A stretch of 64,000 bases of DNA from Ignavibacteriota bacterium (GCA_019637995.1 JAHBUQ010000004.1:186001-250000), one strand, 5' to 3'; numbered from the stretch's first letter, positions 1-9,991 are shown. Notes: generated by a model from the sequence alone, not told the origin. Numbers and translations are program-made.

Positions 1-408
1 AAAACTTCTGTAATCATAAGAAGTCAGTGAAATTTCGGATTCATCGGTATTGATTAGGTTAATTAGTCTATTTGCAGTCTGCCTTCCAAGAGAAAAATTT
101 GTAGGATTGTGATAATAATTATCAAGCCCCAAATCATAAACTATTGTGTAGGAAACATTTTCTGATACTTGTGACTGGTCGCAGGTAATGGATTTCAAAT
201 TCGCTTGGGTTACGCCATTATCCCTGATATTGAAATTGCCTGTATTAAGATTAAGTACGGGATTACCATTATTATCAAATACAAATACTAAGTTTTCGAT
301 TTCCGGATACTTCGAATAATCATAATCAATTATTCTTATAGCTTCTTGTGCAAATGAAGTAAATGTCGCTGAAATTACGAACAAATATATTATGACTGCT
401 CTTTTCAT
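1..408 (-). CDS. Secreted VWA-like protein, 5' part only
   Basis: The reading frame is open from an ATG at 408 to the window edge (136 codons), so the C-terminal part is missing. The first 20 or so residues form a signal peptide (MKRAVIIYLFVISATFTSFA, then QE). The mature part carries a short beta-rich stretch (LVFVFDNNGNPVLNLN), then IVYDLGLDN followed by a helix GRQTANRLINLI and ISLTSYD. This resembles the start of a von Willebrand A fold in which the metal-binding DxSxS is not conserved. Export to the periplasm or surface is inferred; the function is unknown. It reads away from the restriction-modification operon to its right. Confidence 0.6.
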   Translation of the reverse strand, partial: MKRAVIIYLFVISATFTSFAQEAIRIIDYDYSKYPEIENLVFVFDNNGNPVLNLNTGNFNIRDNGVTQANLKSITCDQSQVSENVSYTIVYDLGLDNYYHNPTNFSLGRQTANRLINLINTDESEISLTSYDYRSF

Positions 409-916
409 GTTTGTAGTAAAAATCATTAAAAAAAATATTACAAATGTATGAATAATTTATGGTATAAACAATTTTTATCAGAAGTTTTATAAGATAAAAT
501 GTTGTAAACTCTTGTTTTTAATTACTTATATCTTTGAAAACATAAAATATTTTTTTGAACGCTGATTTTGAATAAAAAAGTTTTATTCATTTGTTTTACT
601 ATTAATAATCTATGAATTGAGTATTTCCTATAATTACTAATAATGAAAAATTATTTTGTAATAAGTTCAATCTTTTATATTTTTGTAAATCATTTATTGA
701 GAGGATGTAGATAAGTGATATTAAAGATTAATTCTGATAAACGCATTTAAATTGACAAAAAGATGAAATGGCGTGTTATTTAATGTTATAGCCTACGCTC
801 GGACAAACGAACCGACAATAAAAAGTAAATTTGACGATTGAATAATTTGAAAGAAGATAAATGAATTGAGCCGAAGGCGAAATCCATTACACCAATAAAA
901 AAACAGACAAGAAGTA
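409..916. other. Intergenic region with promoter for the R-M operon
   Basis: No coding frame of note lies here. It holds the 5' flank of the leftward secreted-protein gene and, at 655-718, a Bacteroidetes-type promoter with an overlapping dyad, described separately. From about 780 to 916 the sequence forms a leader of roughly 200 nt before mod. Its base composition shifts from very AT-rich (409-690) to mixed (after 780), which fits the edge of an acquired block. Confidence 0.5.
655..718 (+). promoter_or_regulatory. Promoter and dyad operator of the type III R-M operon
   Basis: A -33 element TTTG (655-658) is followed after 19 bp by a -7 element TATTTTTG (678-685), the Bacteroidetes consensus. 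A 29-bp imperfect dyad covers the expected start site at 690-718, with arms TCATTTATTGAGA and GTAGATAAGTGA. The same arms in the same place relative to the -7 box occur at 46111-46139, upstream of the second restriction-modification locus. The dyad is therefore probably an operator for a shared regulator. Confidence 0.55.
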
Positions 917-2800
917 ATGAAATTATATACAACATTAGAGCAACAACTCAAGAAAGAACCCAACTTCGTGACAGACAACGGAGAACTGAAAAAATGGGTG
1001 GTTCTGAACAAAGCACAGAATTTTGATGAAGAGTTAATTGGACTGTTGCTCGACAATGCAGACCTGAAAGAGAAGTTTTTTGTTAACGTGAAAGGCACGT
1101 TGGTTTTTAACCAAAATTTGTTTGTGCAGTTTTTGGAGCAGAAAAACTATCTGAACGACAGCTACACCCAATACAAAAACAAAGTAGGACTGACCATTGA
1201 CGGCAAATACCTAAAACAACGCAACGAAGTGGCTTTGGTATGGCCATTTAAAGACTGCATTTTGGAAGGCGGACAAAGCCGTGAAGAAGACAAACGAGAA
1301 GAAATTTTCTTCAATGAAATTTTAGCACAAGACGAAATTACACAGCTTTTAGAGCCAAAAGTTTTGACCAATGCAAAACGCATAGACAAAGACGGTGAAA
1401 AACCACTTGTAAATTCCCCCTCTTTGAGGGGGCGGGGGGAGTTTTTTAACCGAAACGAGAACGGCACAATAACCGACAACCTGATTATAAAAGGCAACAA
1501 CCTTTTGGCATTGCATACGCTGAAAGAAGAATTTGCAGGTAAAGTAAAACTGATTTACATAGACCCGCCATATAATACAGGTAATGATGGGTTTAAGTAC
1601 AATGACAGTTTCAATCATTCAACTTGGTTGACATTTATTAAAAACAGGATTGAAACAGCAAGAGACCTTTTAAGTAATGATGGAATAGTATTTATAAGTT
1701 GCGATGACAGTGAACAAGCATATTTAAAGGTTCTATTAGATGAAGTTTTTGGAAGAGATAATTTCGTAACAAACTTCGTTTGGCGTAGAAGAAAAACACA
1801 AGCAAACCTTGCAAAGCATATTGCCCCAGTTCACGACTTTATTATATGTGTGGCTAAGAACAAGAATAAATTAGTTGTGAATAAAATACCCTACTCAGAA
1901 GAATTTATAAAAAAGACATTCTCAAATCCTGATAATGACAAACGCGGTGTTTATCAAACAGGTCCTTTAGCAAGACCGGCTAATTCTAGTAATAAAGAAT
2001 ACGCTTTAAAAATGCCAAATGGTAGAGAAATAACAGCCAAATGGAGTTGCTCTCAAGAAACATTCGATAGGTATGTAAAAGAAAATAGACTTGTAATTCC
2101 AAGAGATGGAGAAGGGATGCCAAGAATTAAGATTTTTCTTTCAGAACTTGAGGGACAAATTCCGAATACTTGGTTAGACAACATTGCTACAAATGATGAA
2201 GCCTCAAAAGAAATTGAGAATTTTTTCGGAACAAATGCTGCATTCTCTTTTGCAAAACCAAGTAAACTTATAAAGCATATTGCACAAATTGGTTCCAACA
2301 AAGAAGATATTATATTAGACTTCTTTGCAGGTAGCGGGACTACTGCACAAGCAATTTTGGAGCTCAATAAAGAAGATGGTGGCAATCGTAAATTCATTTT
2401 GTGTGAGCAAATGGACTACGTTAAGTCTGTTACTTCCAAACGTGTTCAGAAAGTTATTGAGAAAAATGGAAATGATTCTTTCGTTTATCTCGAACTCAAA
2501 AAATACAACCAAACTTTTATAGAGCAGATAGCTTCGGCAAGCTCAGCTACCCACCTTTTGGAGATTTGGGAGCAGATGAAAGCCAAAAGTTTCCTGAATT
2601 ACAATGTGGACATTAAAAAGCAAGATGAGCATTTGGAAGAATTTAAAGCCCTGAGCCTTGCCGAGCAGAAACAACACCTTTGCGAACTATTGGACAAAAA
2701 CCAACTGTATGTAAATCTTTCTTCGCTCAATGATGCAGATTTTGCTTGCACCGAAGACGAAAAGAAAGTAACCAAAGATTTTTACCAAATTAAGAAGTAA
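917..2800 (+). CDS. mod: Type III restriction-modification system, DNA methyltransferase (Mod)
   Basis: This is an N6-adenine DNA methyltransferase of the beta class: the catalytic motif DPPYNTG lies near residues 216-222 and the SAM-binding motif FAGSGTT near 470-476, in that order. In type III systems Mod recognises the site and methylates one strand, and forms a complex with Res for cleavage. The segment between about 290 and 440 would be the target-recognition domain. The gene is followed 4 bp later by a Bro-N gene and then res, in one operon. Near residues 166-177 there is an in-frame insertion ([10 protein letters not shown]) encoded by a G/C-rich palindromic repeat that looks foreign to the family; the downstream motifs are intact, so the enzyme may still work. 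Confidence 0.9.
   Translation: MKLYTTLEQQLKKEPNFVTDNGELKKWVVLNKAQNFDEELIGLLLDNADLKEKFFVNVKGTLVFNQNLFVQFLEQKNYLNDSYTQYKNKVGLTIDGKYLKQRNEVALVWPFKDCILEGGQSREEDKREEIFFNEILAQDEITQLLEPKVLTNAKRIDKDGEKPLVNSPSLRGRGEFFNRNENGTITDNLIIKGNNLLALHTLKEEFAGKVKLIYIDPPYNTGNDGFKYNDSFNHSTWLTFIKNRIETARDLLSNDGIVFISCDDSEQAYLKVLLDEVFGRDNFVTNFVWRRRKTQANLAKHIAPVHDFIICVAKNKNKLVVNKIPYSEEFIKKTFSNPDNDKRGVYQTGPLARPANSSNKEYALKMPNGREITAKWSCSQETFDRYVKENRLVIPRDGEGMPRIKIFLSELEGQIPNTWLDNIATNDEASKEIENFFGTNAAFSFAKPSKLIKHIAQIGSNKEDIILDFFAGSGTTAQAILELNKEDGGNRKFILCEQMDYVKSVTSKRVQKVIEKNGNDSFVYLELKKYNQTFIEQIASASSATHLLEIWEQMKAKSFLNYNVDIKKQDEHLEEFKALSLAEQKQHLCELLDKNQLYVNLSSLNDADFACTEDEKKVTKDFYQIKK
1412..1446 (+). repeat. Palindromic G/C-run repeat inserted in frame in mod
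   Basis: A C-run and G-run form a hairpin (CCCCCTC, loop TTT, GAGGGGG at 1416-1432) followed by a second G-run CGGGGGGAG. It is strikingly GC-rich inside an AT-rich gene and is read as [10 protein letters not shown]. It resembles the hairpin at 20352-20384, which is in non-coding DNA, so the two may belong to one dispersed repeat family. Confidence 0.5.
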
Positions 2801-2804
2801 GGAA

Positions 2805-3650
2805 ATGGAGAATAAAACTTCAATCAGGATATTTCAAGACATAAAAGTCCGTTCTATTTGGAATGAAGATGTTGAGAAGTGGTATTTTTCAGTCATAGAT
2901 ATAGTTGCTGTTCTCACAGAACAAACAGATTATAAGAAAGCACAAAGCTATTGGACTACATTAAAAAGCCGACTTAAAAAGGAAGGAAGTGAGATTGTCA
3001 CAAAATGTGACAAACTGAAATTAATGGCTGCCGATGGTAAAAAATATATGACAGATGTAGCTGATACAGAAACCATATTTCGATTGATACAATCTATTCC
3101 TTCTCCCAAAGCCGAACCCTTCAAGCTATGGATAGCCAAGGTAGCCCGCGAACGTATAGACGAAATAGAAGATCCCGAGATAGGCATAGAACGATTGATG
3201 GAAACGTATCTAAAAAAAGGATATAGCAAAGAGTGGATAAATCAACGGCTGAAAAGCATAGAAGTCCGCAAAGAGCTTACAGACGAATGGGATAGCAGAG
3301 GTGTAAAAAAAGGTCAGGAATATGCCATACTTACCGATGAAATTACTAAAGCTTGGAGTGGATTTTCTGTTAGACAATATAAGAACTTCAAAAATCTAAA
3401 AAAGGAAAATCTGAGAGACAATATGACCAACCTAGAATTGGTACTCAATATGTTGGCAGAAGCTACCACCACAGAAATCAGCAAAGAAAAAAAACCAAAA
3501 ACTTTTGCTGAGAATAAAAAAATTGCCAATCAAGGAGGCACTATAGCAGGAAACACTAGAAAGGAAATCGAAGATAAAACAGGTAAAAAAGTAGTAACTA
3601 AATTGAATGCTAAAAATACTTTACCTCCTAAAAATAAAGAATTAGAATAA
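2805..3650 (+). CDS. Bro-N / DinD-like protein in R-M operon
   Basis: The N-terminal 100 or so residues match the Bro-N (phage antirepressor-type) domain: an [32 protein letters not shown] start typical of that fold, then [36 protein letters not shown]. The middle ([20 protein letters not shown], and [19 protein letters not shown]) is the pattern seen in DinD-like proteins. The C terminus is lysine-rich and probably disordered. It starts 4 bp after mod and overlaps res by one base, so it is co-expressed with both. Proteins of this kind are often found inside restriction-modification operons; a DNA-binding or regulatory role is inferred only. Confidence 0.75.
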   Translation: MENKTSIRIFQDIKVRSIWNEDVEKWYFSVIDIVAVLTEQTDYKKAQSYWTTLKSRLKKEGSEIVTKCDKLKLMAADGKKYMTDVADTETIFRLIQSIPSPKAEPFKLWIAKVARERIDEIEDPEIGIERLMETYLKKGYSKEWINQRLKSIEVRKELTDEWDSRGVKKGQEYAILTDEITKAWSGFSVRQYKNFKNLKKENLRDNMTNLELVLNMLAEATTTEISKEKKPKTFAENKKIANQGGTIAGNTRKEIEDKTGKKVVTKLNAKNTLPPKNKELE

Positions 3651-6217
3651 TGGCGTTTTTGTATGACATATTGTTGCAGGAATTTGGTAAAAGAGCCATA
3701 GCACAAGTTACCGTTCCTAATCACATCACCGACAATTTAAAGCCTGGTTTTGGTCAACGACCTTATCAGATTGAAGCGTTTCAGCGTTTCATCCTTTGCG
3801 ATTCGGAAGATTTTGAAGGCAAACCCAAAAGACCGTTTCACCTGCTTTACAACATGGCAACAGGAAGTGGAAAGACTTTGATAATGGCAGGTTTGATGTT
3901 GCACCTTTACCAAAAAGGCTATCGCAACTTTTTGTTTTTTGTAAACAGCAACAATATCATTCAGAAAACCAAAGACAATTTTCTCAATCCACAGGCTTCA
4001 AAATACTTGTTCAACGACAAAATTGTAATTGACGGAAAAGAAGTGCTAATCAAAGAGATTGACAACTTTGAAGAAGCCGACAATCAGAACATCAATTTGA
4101 AGTTTACCACCATTCAACAGCTTCATATTGACCTGAACAACACAAAAGAAAACAGCCTAACCTACGAAGATTTTAAGGACAAGAAATTGGTTTTGATTGC
4201 TGACGAAGCTCACCACTTGGTAGCAGGAACAAAATCGGGCAATATGTTAGGTAGTTGGGAAGACACCGTAAAGAAAATTCACGATTCCAATTTTGATAAT
4301 ATCTTGTTGGAGTTTACGGCAACTATTGACACCGAAACAGCGGAATTGGTAAAACACTATCAAGACAAGGTAATTTTCAAATACGACCTTGCCGAGTTTC
4401 GTAAAGACAAGTATTCTAAAGAAATCAACCTAATTCGTTCATTATATGACGAGCAAGAAAGAATCATTCAGGCGTTGATTTTGAATTTGTATCGTCAGGA
4501 ATTGGCAACTTCAAACAATATCAATTTGAAGCCTGTAATTCTGTTTAAAGCCAAAAAGACAATCAAGGAATCAGAGCAGAACAAAGAGAACTTCCACAAA
4601 CTGATTGATGATTTTTCGGTGGCAATGGTAGAGAAAATTCAAAAAACTTCTACTGTTGCAATTGTTCAAAAGGCTTTCCGATTTTTTGAAACCAAAGGCA
4701 TTTCAGCCAACGAAATAGTAAAACGCATTCAATCCAATTTCAGATTTGAAAATTGCCTAAGTGCCAACAATGACGCAGAAGCCGAGCAAAACCAAATATT
4801 GCTCAATACATTAGAAGATGAAAACAACCCAATCCGTGCCGTTTTTGCCGTTCAAAAGCTGAACGAAGGTTGGGACGTTTTGAATTTATTTGACATTGTC
4901 AGATTGTATGAAGGACAAAATACAGGTGGCACTAATAATACTGTGGGCAAAACCACACTTTCAGAAGCCCAGTTAATTGGTCGTGGTGCGAGATACTTTC
5001 CTTTTGCATTAGAACAAGGACAGGACAAGTACATCCGTAAATTTGACGATGATATTTCTAATGACCTGAAAACTTTGGAAGAATTGTATTACCATACCAA
5101 AGAAGATAGTCGTTATATATCAGAGTTGAAGAAAGCACTTGTTGATTCAGGTATTTATGAAGATGACGAAAACCTTGTAACCAAACAACTGTCTTTGAAA
5201 TTAGACTTTAAGCAATCTGATTTTTATCTTGACGGTCACGTTGTTTTCAACAAGAAAATTCCTAAGAGTTTTGATAACATAAAATCATTTGCTGATTTAG
5301 GAGTTAAGAAAGCCAACTACCGACACACTTTATCTTCGGGAGTTGGCAGAATGTCTTTAGCAATGGGTTTTGAGATGGAAAATCCACCTGCCGAATACGA
5401 AATAATAAAATCCAAGGACGTAAAATTGACTGAACTTCCAAAACATACCATCCGTTTTGCATTAAGCCAAAACCCGTTTTTCTATTTCGTCAGCTTGTCA
5501 CAGTACTTCCCAAGCGTTGGTTCGCTTTCAAATTTCATTGACAGCACAGACTTTTTAGCAGGTTTAGAAATCACATTTAGCGGACCGGCTAACAGACTGA
5601 AAGAGATTAACCATTTCGACTACTTGCAAGCACTCAACGGACTTTTGCAAAACATTGAAGCAGACATAAAGAACAACTCGACAGAATACGAAGGTTCAGA
5701 CTATATCAAAGAACCTATTCACAAAGTTTTCAAAGATAAAGAAATCAAGGTTTACAAAGACAGCGAACGAGCAGACGGACAGGAAGCATTGGTAGCCAAC
5801 GAACCTTGGTATGTTTACAACGCCAACTATGGAACAAGTGAAGAAAAGAAATTTGTAGAACTGTTTGCCAGAAGATTTGAAGGACTGAATCAGAAGTTTG
5901 AAAACATTTACTTATTCCGAAATGAAAGAGAAATTAAAATCTTCGACAAACTCGGACGAGCCTTTGAACCCGACTTTTTACTTTTCTGCAAACAGCGTGA
6001 CGGTGAACAAATAACTTTTCAGGTTTTCATTGAGCCGAAAGGAAATCATTTGTTAGGCCACGACAAATGGAAAGAAGACTTTTTGAAAGAAATCAGAACT
6101 GAACATAAGACTATCGAAATCCACACGGACACATATTTGATAACAGCCGTTCCGTTCTACAATTACAACAACGAAAACGAATTTAAAACGACATTAGAAA
6201 ACACATTAAACGAATAG
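3650..6217 (+). CDS. res: Type III restriction-modification system, restriction subunit (Res)
   Basis: This is a superfamily 2 helicase-nuclease. Walker A is ATGSGKT near residues 70-76, the Walker B box is ADEAHH near 184-189, and later helicase motifs include NEGWDVLNLFDIVRLYEG and AQLIGRGARYFPF. The C-terminal nuclease site is visible as EPDFLLF near 773 and, 20 or so residues on, EPKGNH, a PD-(D/E)XK arrangement. The 855-residue length fits Res. With Mod it would cut DNA carrying two inversely oriented unmethylated sites after ATP-driven translocation or sliding. It overlaps the Bro-N stop by one base, so the three genes form one operon. Confidence 0.9.
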   Translation: MAFLYDILLQEFGKRAIAQVTVPNHITDNLKPGFGQRPYQIEAFQRFILCDSEDFEGKPKRPFHLLYNMATGSGKTLIMAGLMLHLYQKGYRNFLFFVNSNNIIQKTKDNFLNPQASKYLFNDKIVIDGKEVLIKEIDNFEEADNQNINLKFTTIQQLHIDLNNTKENSLTYEDFKDKKLVLIADEAHHLVAGTKSGNMLGSWEDTVKKIHDSNFDNILLEFTATIDTETAELVKHYQDKVIFKYDLAEFRKDKYSKEINLIRSLYDEQERIIQALILNLYRQELATSNNINLKPVILFKAKKTIKESEQNKENFHKLIDDFSVAMVEKIQKTSTVAIVQKAFRFFETKGISANEIVKRIQSNFRFENCLSANNDAEAEQNQILLNTLEDENNPIRAVFAVQKLNEGWDVLNLFDIVRLYEGQNTGGTNNTVGKTTLSEAQLIGRGARYFPFALEQGQDKYIRKFDDDISNDLKTLEELYYHTKEDSRYISELKKALVDSGIYEDDENLVTKQLSLKLDFKQSDFYLDGHVVFNKKIPKSFDNIKSFADLGVKKANYRHTLSSGVGRMSLAMGFEMENPPAEYEIIKSKDVKLTELPKHTIRFALSQNPFFYFVSLSQYFPSVGSLSNFIDSTDFLAGLEITFSGPANRLKEINHFDYLQALNGLLQNIEADIKNNSTEYEGSDYIKEPIHKVFKDKEIKVYKDSERADGQEALVANEPWYVYNANYGTSEEKKFVELFARRFEGLNQKFENIYLFRNEREIKIFDKLGRAFEPDFLLFCKQRDGEQITFQVFIEPKGNHLLGHDKWKEDFLKEIRTEHKTIEIHTDTYLITAVPFYNYNNENEFKTTLENTLNE

Positions 6218-6220
6218 AAA

Positions 6221-6357
6221 TGCCAACGCTCAACAGCGTGTATAAGAAATAGCGGGTTTCAGTGTTAAATCGAAGGTCTGTGCTATTAAGGAACATTGTG
6301 CTAAACGGAAAGAAAAGTTATTTGATCCCGCCTTCGCAAAGCGGCAAAACGTTAGGA
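6221..6357. other. attC-like imperfect dyad between res and methyltransferase cassette
   Basis: The stretch begins with TGCCAAC and ends with GTTAGGA, close to the integron R-box pair RYYYAAC/GTTRRRY. It has inner complementary blocks (TAGCGGG near 6253 and CCCGCC near 6327) and is 137 bp long, within the known range for attC sites. It has no open frame. The match is imperfect, so this is a candidate degenerate attC, inferred from pattern only. Confidence 0.35.
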
Positions 6358-6393
6358 AAAATATTTAGAATAAAGTAAAAAAAAGTACAAAAA

Positions 6394-7167
6394 ATGGAAA
6401 ATGAAAACAAATCAATTCACGAATTTGACATCAATTTAATTTGTGAATATTTCCTTGAATTAGAAAGACAAGGACCCGGCAGTCAGGAAACAACTCTTAA
6501 AGCTTTAAGTTTTATAGACAATCTTAAAGATGACTCACAAATAGCAGATATTGGATGTGGGACAGGAGGTCAAACTATAACTCTTGCCCAAAACTCCAAA
6601 GGTAATATTGGTGGCATTGACCTGTTCCCAGACTTTATTGAAAAGTTGAATGAAAATGCTTCAAATCACAATTTGCAAAACAGAGTTAAAGGAATTGTGG
6701 GGTCAATGGATAAACTTACATTTAATAATGAAGAGTTAGACCTTATTTGGTCAGAAGGTGCAATTTATAACATTGGCTTTAAAAGAGGTCTAAAAGAATG
6801 GTATAAATTCTTAAAAAAAGGTGGATATATTGCCATTACTGAAGCTTCGTGGTTTACAACCGAGAGACCCAAAGAAATTGAAGAATTTTGGATGGATGCT
6901 TATCCTGAAATTGATACAATCCCAAATAAAGTGGGTCAACTTCAAGAAGCAGATTTTATTCCGGTAGCAACATTTATACTTAAAGAAAATTGCTGGACAG
7001 ACAATTATTATGTTCCTCAGGTCAAAACGCAAGAGCTGTTTTTGAAAAAATATAAAGGGAATAAAGCTGTTGAGGACTTAATTGCAATTCAAATCCATGA
7101 GGCACAATTATATTCTAAGTATAAGGATTACTATGGTTATGTTTTTTACATTGGACGCAAAATATAG
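6394..7167 (+). CDS. Class I SAM-dependent methyltransferase
   Basis: The Rossmann-type SAM-binding motif I is [10 protein letters not shown] near residues 49-58, followed by the acidic motif [14 protein letters not shown] near 74-85 and motif IV/post-[17 protein letters not shown]. The topology and length (257 aa) are those of a small-molecule methyltransferase (UbiE/type 11 group), not a DNA methyltransferase; the substrate cannot be told. It stands alone between two attC-like dyads, with the res gene upstream and an unrelated regulator downstream, which suggests a mobile gene cassette. Confidence 0.75.
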   Translation: MENENKSIHEFDINLICEYFLELERQGPGSQETTLKALSFIDNLKDDSQIADIGCGTGGQTITLAQNSKGNIGGIDLFPDFIEKLNENASNHNLQNRVKGIVGSMDKLTFNNEELDLIWSEGAIYNIGFKRGLKEWYKFLKKGGYIAITEASWFTTERPKEIEEFWMDAYPEIDTIPNKVGQLQEADFIPVATFILKENCWTDNYYVPQVKTQELFLKKYKGNKAVEDLIAIQIHEAQLYSKYKDYYGYVFYIGRKI

Positions 7168-7178
7168 TATATTACTTT

Positions 7179-7293
7179 GCCCAACACTGGTTTTGCGTTA
7201 TGCGGAGTAACGTGCAAACTTGGAGCTTTGTGCTTGGTTGATAGTGAAGTGCTCAGAAAAACCGTACGAATACCTAACCACAGAACATTAGGC
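7179..7293. other. attC-like imperfect dyad after methyltransferase gene
   Basis: It begins GCCCAAC, an exact RYYYAAC match, and ends ATTAGGC, one base off GTTRRRY, over 115 bp. In between are GCGTTATGC and repeated TTGGAGC/TTTGTGC blocks with partial dyad symmetry. An apparent 63-codon frame over it has no coding character. Together with the dyad at 6221-6357 it brackets one gene, as in an integron cassette. No integron integrase is seen in the window. Confidence 0.35.
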
Positions 7294-7374
7294 ATATCAA
7301 TAATTGAAAGTCCAAATGATTATAGAAAAATTATCCTTTTGTCGAAATTTTCTTTTGAAACATTTTAAAATAAT

Positions 7375-7400
7375 TATCGTTAATAATATTGTTAACGATA
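7375..7400. promoter_or_regulatory. Perfect 9-bp inverted repeat, likely operator
   Basis: TATCGTTAA and TTAACGATA face each other across 8 bp, ending 16 bp before the start of the GbsR/MarR-type gene. The position and perfect symmetry fit an autoregulatory operator of that dimeric winged-helix protein. Confidence 0.6.
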
Positions 7401-7416
7401 CAAACTGAGAAAAACT

Positions 7417-7962
7417 ATGATAAAGGAAAAAAAGGATAAAGCCAATGAAGTCATAAGTAGCGTGGAAGACTATCTTATTGGAGAATTTGGCAATTTCTAT
7501 GAGCAGATGGGTGGCAAGAATCTGTATGGCAGGATTTTCGGGCTTTTACTATCAAAGACCCAGCCTGTATCACTTAAAGATATTTCTGCCAGACTTCAGG
7601 TATCGAAACCTGCTGTAAGTACTACTGCCCAAACAGGTGCTTATATGGAGGTATTCAAAAAGGTATATATGTCTGATTTTCCGAGAGAAGACTTCTATAC
7701 AGTTAGCATTGACTTTCTGCAAACTCTTATCAAGCCGGGCGTAATCAAAATCTCAATGCTAAGCGAAAAATTCTCTAAAGCATGCTTGATGATAAGCGAA
7801 AATTATCCTGATTATGACAGCAATCCCGAACTAAAAGATCTTTATAACAGAGTTTGCTATATTAAGCAGGCATTATTAATATTTATTGAAGAATATGACA
7901 AGTTTGGAGAGAAAGTAAAGGAAAGAATCAGCAAGGAGCTAAGAATTCATAATATTAACTAA
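7417..7962 (+). CDS. GbsR/MarR-family transcriptional regulator
   Basis: The N-terminal part contains a winged-helix fold typical of the GbsR/MarR group (YGRIFGLLLSKTQPVSLKDISARLQVSKPAVS, about residues 37-70) followed by a helical dimerisation region rich in aromatic residues. It precedes, by 31 bp, an outer-membrane-lipoprotein-sorting-like gene and an ABC exporter on the same strand, so it probably controls that operon. A perfect inverted repeat sits just upstream (7375-7400). The inducer is unknown. Confidence 0.75.
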   Translation: MIKEKKDKANEVISSVEDYLIGEFGNFYEQMGGKNLYGRIFGLLLSKTQPVSLKDISARLQVSKPAVSTTAQTGAYMEVFKKVYMSDFPREDFYTVSIDFLQTLIKPGVIKISMLSEKFSKACLMISENYPDYDSNPELKDLYNRVCYIKQALLIFIEEYDKFGEKVKERISKELRIHNIN

Positions 7963-7993
7963 TTTTTAAATAATCAATTTTTAATAAAGTAAA

Positions 7994-8734
7994 ATGAAAA
8001 GTATATTATTATCGAGTATTATTTTTATGAGTTCAGTGATGGCTATGAGTGCCGCTGATGTCTATGAAATTCTCAAGCAGGCAGAGAATAAATTTAAGGG
8101 CGAGACTTCGCAGGGTAAGTTCACTATGATAGTAACAACTCCCGATTATACAAGAACTCTCAAAATGGAAAGCTATAACAAAGGTAATGATAAAGCTCTT
8201 GTCATCATTACATCACCTGCAAAAGAAGCCGGAAACAAAACTCTTAAAATTGGCAAGGAGCTTTGGACTTATTTGCGTTCAACAGAAACAACTATGAAAC
8301 TGCCACCTTCGATGATGCTGCAATCATGGAATGGTTCTGACCTGACAAATGATGATTTGGTAAGAGAGTCCTCACTTTATGATGATTATGATTTAAAATA
8401 CCTTTTTGATGAGAAAATCGGCACTGAGCTATGCTGGAAGATAGAACTCAAGCCAAAGCCCGATGCGCCTGTTGTTTGGGGAAGAATATATTACTGGGTC
8501 AGACAATCTGATTTTAATCCTGCTTTGGTTCAATATTATGAAGAAAACGGGGAACTTATAAGGTCAATGAAATTTGGTGAAATAAAAAATATTGACGGGA
8601 GAATGATTCCAAGTAAGTGGATTATTACAAACGAAAAGAAAAAGGGTCACAAAACTGAATTTATTTATGATGACGTAAAGCTGGACAAAGCAATTCCGGA
8701 CAGAATTTTCTCATTCAGGGAACTTGAAAAATAA
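7994..8734 (+). CDS. Outer membrane lipoprotein-sorting (LolA-like) protein
   Basis: It has a signal peptide (MKSILLSSIIFMSSVMAMSAA) and then a LolA-like beta sheet: AENKFKGETSQGKFTMIVTT, a repeated KALVIITSPAKEAGNKTLKI strand, LWTYLRSTETTMKLPPSMM and the conserved SWNGSDLTNDDLVRESSLYDDY. Members of this family are periplasmic carriers or partners of lipid/lipoprotein exporters. It lies directly before two FtsX-type permease genes and an ATPase gene, so they likely form one export or envelope-maintenance system. Confidence 0.8.
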   Translation: MKSILLSSIIFMSSVMAMSAADVYEILKQAENKFKGETSQGKFTMIVTTPDYTRTLKMESYNKGNDKALVIITSPAKEAGNKTLKIGKELWTYLRSTETTMKLPPSMMLQSWNGSDLTNDDLVRESSLYDDYDLKYLFDEKIGTELCWKIELKPKPDAPVVWGRIYYWVRQSDFNPALVQYYEENGELIRSMKFGEIKNIDGRMIPSKWIITNEKKKGHKTEFIYDDVKLDKAIPDRIFSFRELEK

Positions 8735-8752
8735 TATATAATCAGGTAAATT

Positions 8753-9991
8753 ATGTTTCTAATATTGAAAATTGCATGGCGAAATATCTGGAGAAATTGG
8801 AGAAGGTCAATTTTAACTATTTTAGCAGTAATATTTGCCGCTTTTTTTATCACATTGATGAAAGGTATACAAAAAGGTACTTTTGATATGAATATCAAAA
8901 ATACACTTGAATTATTCACCGGATATATGCAGATTCAGAAAGATGGTTATCAAGACAATCCTACGCTAAACAAAGCATTTTCGATGGACCTTGAAATGCT
9001 TGGTACACTCCAAGGCAATTCAAAAATTAAAGGATTTTCTCCCAAGATAACAGCATTTGGCTTAATAGGATATGAAAATAATTCACTTGGAGCCGCTATT
9101 TTCGGAATTGACCCAAGTCGCGAGCTACTTTACTCAAATATCGGCTCACGTTTGAGAAAAGGTACATTCCTTAATGATGCAAATATAAATGATATAGTAA
9201 TCGGCGATAGAATGATTAAGAATCTTGGTGCTTCAATCGGTGATACTGTTGTTATTCTTACGCAGGCTTTTGATGGTTCGACAGGTAATCAGAAGTTTGT
9301 TATTTCCGGTATTTTTAAATTTGGCTCTAACGAGCTCGATGGCATGACTGTGTTTATGCATATTTCAGCTGCAAACGAACTACTAGCGATGAATAACAAA
9401 ATAAATACTATATCACTATTCCTTCATAAAATTGAAGATATACCTGAAGTAAAAAAAGAACTTGATGAACTTATGGAAAAGAAAGCTCATCTTGGATTAG
9501 TCTTATTGCCATGGGACGATATACTTGTTGACCTGAAGCAAACTATTGATATGAAAATTATATCAGAGTTTTTTTACGTTGGAATACTTGTAATGATAGT
9601 CGGATTCGGGATATTAAATACCGTACTGATGTCTATTACAGAGAGATTTCGGGAATTTGGTGTAATGATAGCTCTTGGAACAAAAAATTATATTCTAGTA
9701 TCAGCAGTATTTATCGAGACTATGATGCTTACGGCAATTGGTTTAATATTTGGATTTGCTGCAGGATACGGAGCGAATTTATACATAGTTAATAATCCAA
9801 TCATTCTGCCCGGAGCATTTACAGAGCTTTACCAGGAATTAGGGTTTCTGCCTGAAATTCATTCATCGTTATCAAGCGATATTTTTATTTATACAGGTAT
9901 AATTATATTGGTGGTTGCGGTAGTAGTTTTTATTTATCCTGCATACAGATTGAGCAAACTCACAGCTCTAAAAGGAATAAGATACACATGA
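8753..9991 (+). CDS. ABC transporter permease, MacB/LolCE (FtsX) type
   Basis: One N-terminal membrane helix (residues about 17-38) is followed by a large periplasmic MacB-PCD-like domain and three C-terminal helices, with the FtsX signature near GILNTVLMSITERFREFGVM and a final PAYRLSKLTALKGIRYT. This four-helix layout is that of type VII (mechanotransmission) ABC proteins, which move substrates in the periplasm. It overlaps the next permease gene by 4 bp and pairs with it as a heterodimer. Confidence 0.85.
   Translation: MFLILKIAWRNIWRNWRRSILTILAVIFAAFFITLMKGIQKGTFDMNIKNTLELFTGYMQIQKDGYQDNPTLNKAFSMDLEMLGTLQGNSKIKGFSPKITAFGLIGYENNSLGAAIFGIDPSRELLYSNIGSRLRKGTFLNDANINDIVIGDRMIKNLGASIGDTVVILTQAFDGSTGNQKFVISGIFKFGSNELDGMTVFMHISAANELLAMNNKINTISLFLHKIEDIPEVKKELDELMEKKAHLGLVLLPWDDILVDLKQTIDMKIISEFFYVGILVMIVGFGILNTVLMSITERFREFGVMIALGTKNYILVSAVFIETMMLTAIGLIFGFAAGYGANLYIVNNPIILPGAFTELYQELGFLPEIHSSLSSDIFIYTGIIILVVAVVVFIYPAYRLSKLTALKGIRYT

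Noticed and set aside
690..718. XerC/XerD dif site
   Set aside because: The arm-spacer-arm shape is similar, but the arms do not match known dif arms and the site sits precisely on a promoter start point in both copies.
7177..7368. 63-codon frame after the methyltransferase gene
   Set aside because: It runs over the attC-like dyad, has no ribosome-binding site and no protein-like pattern.
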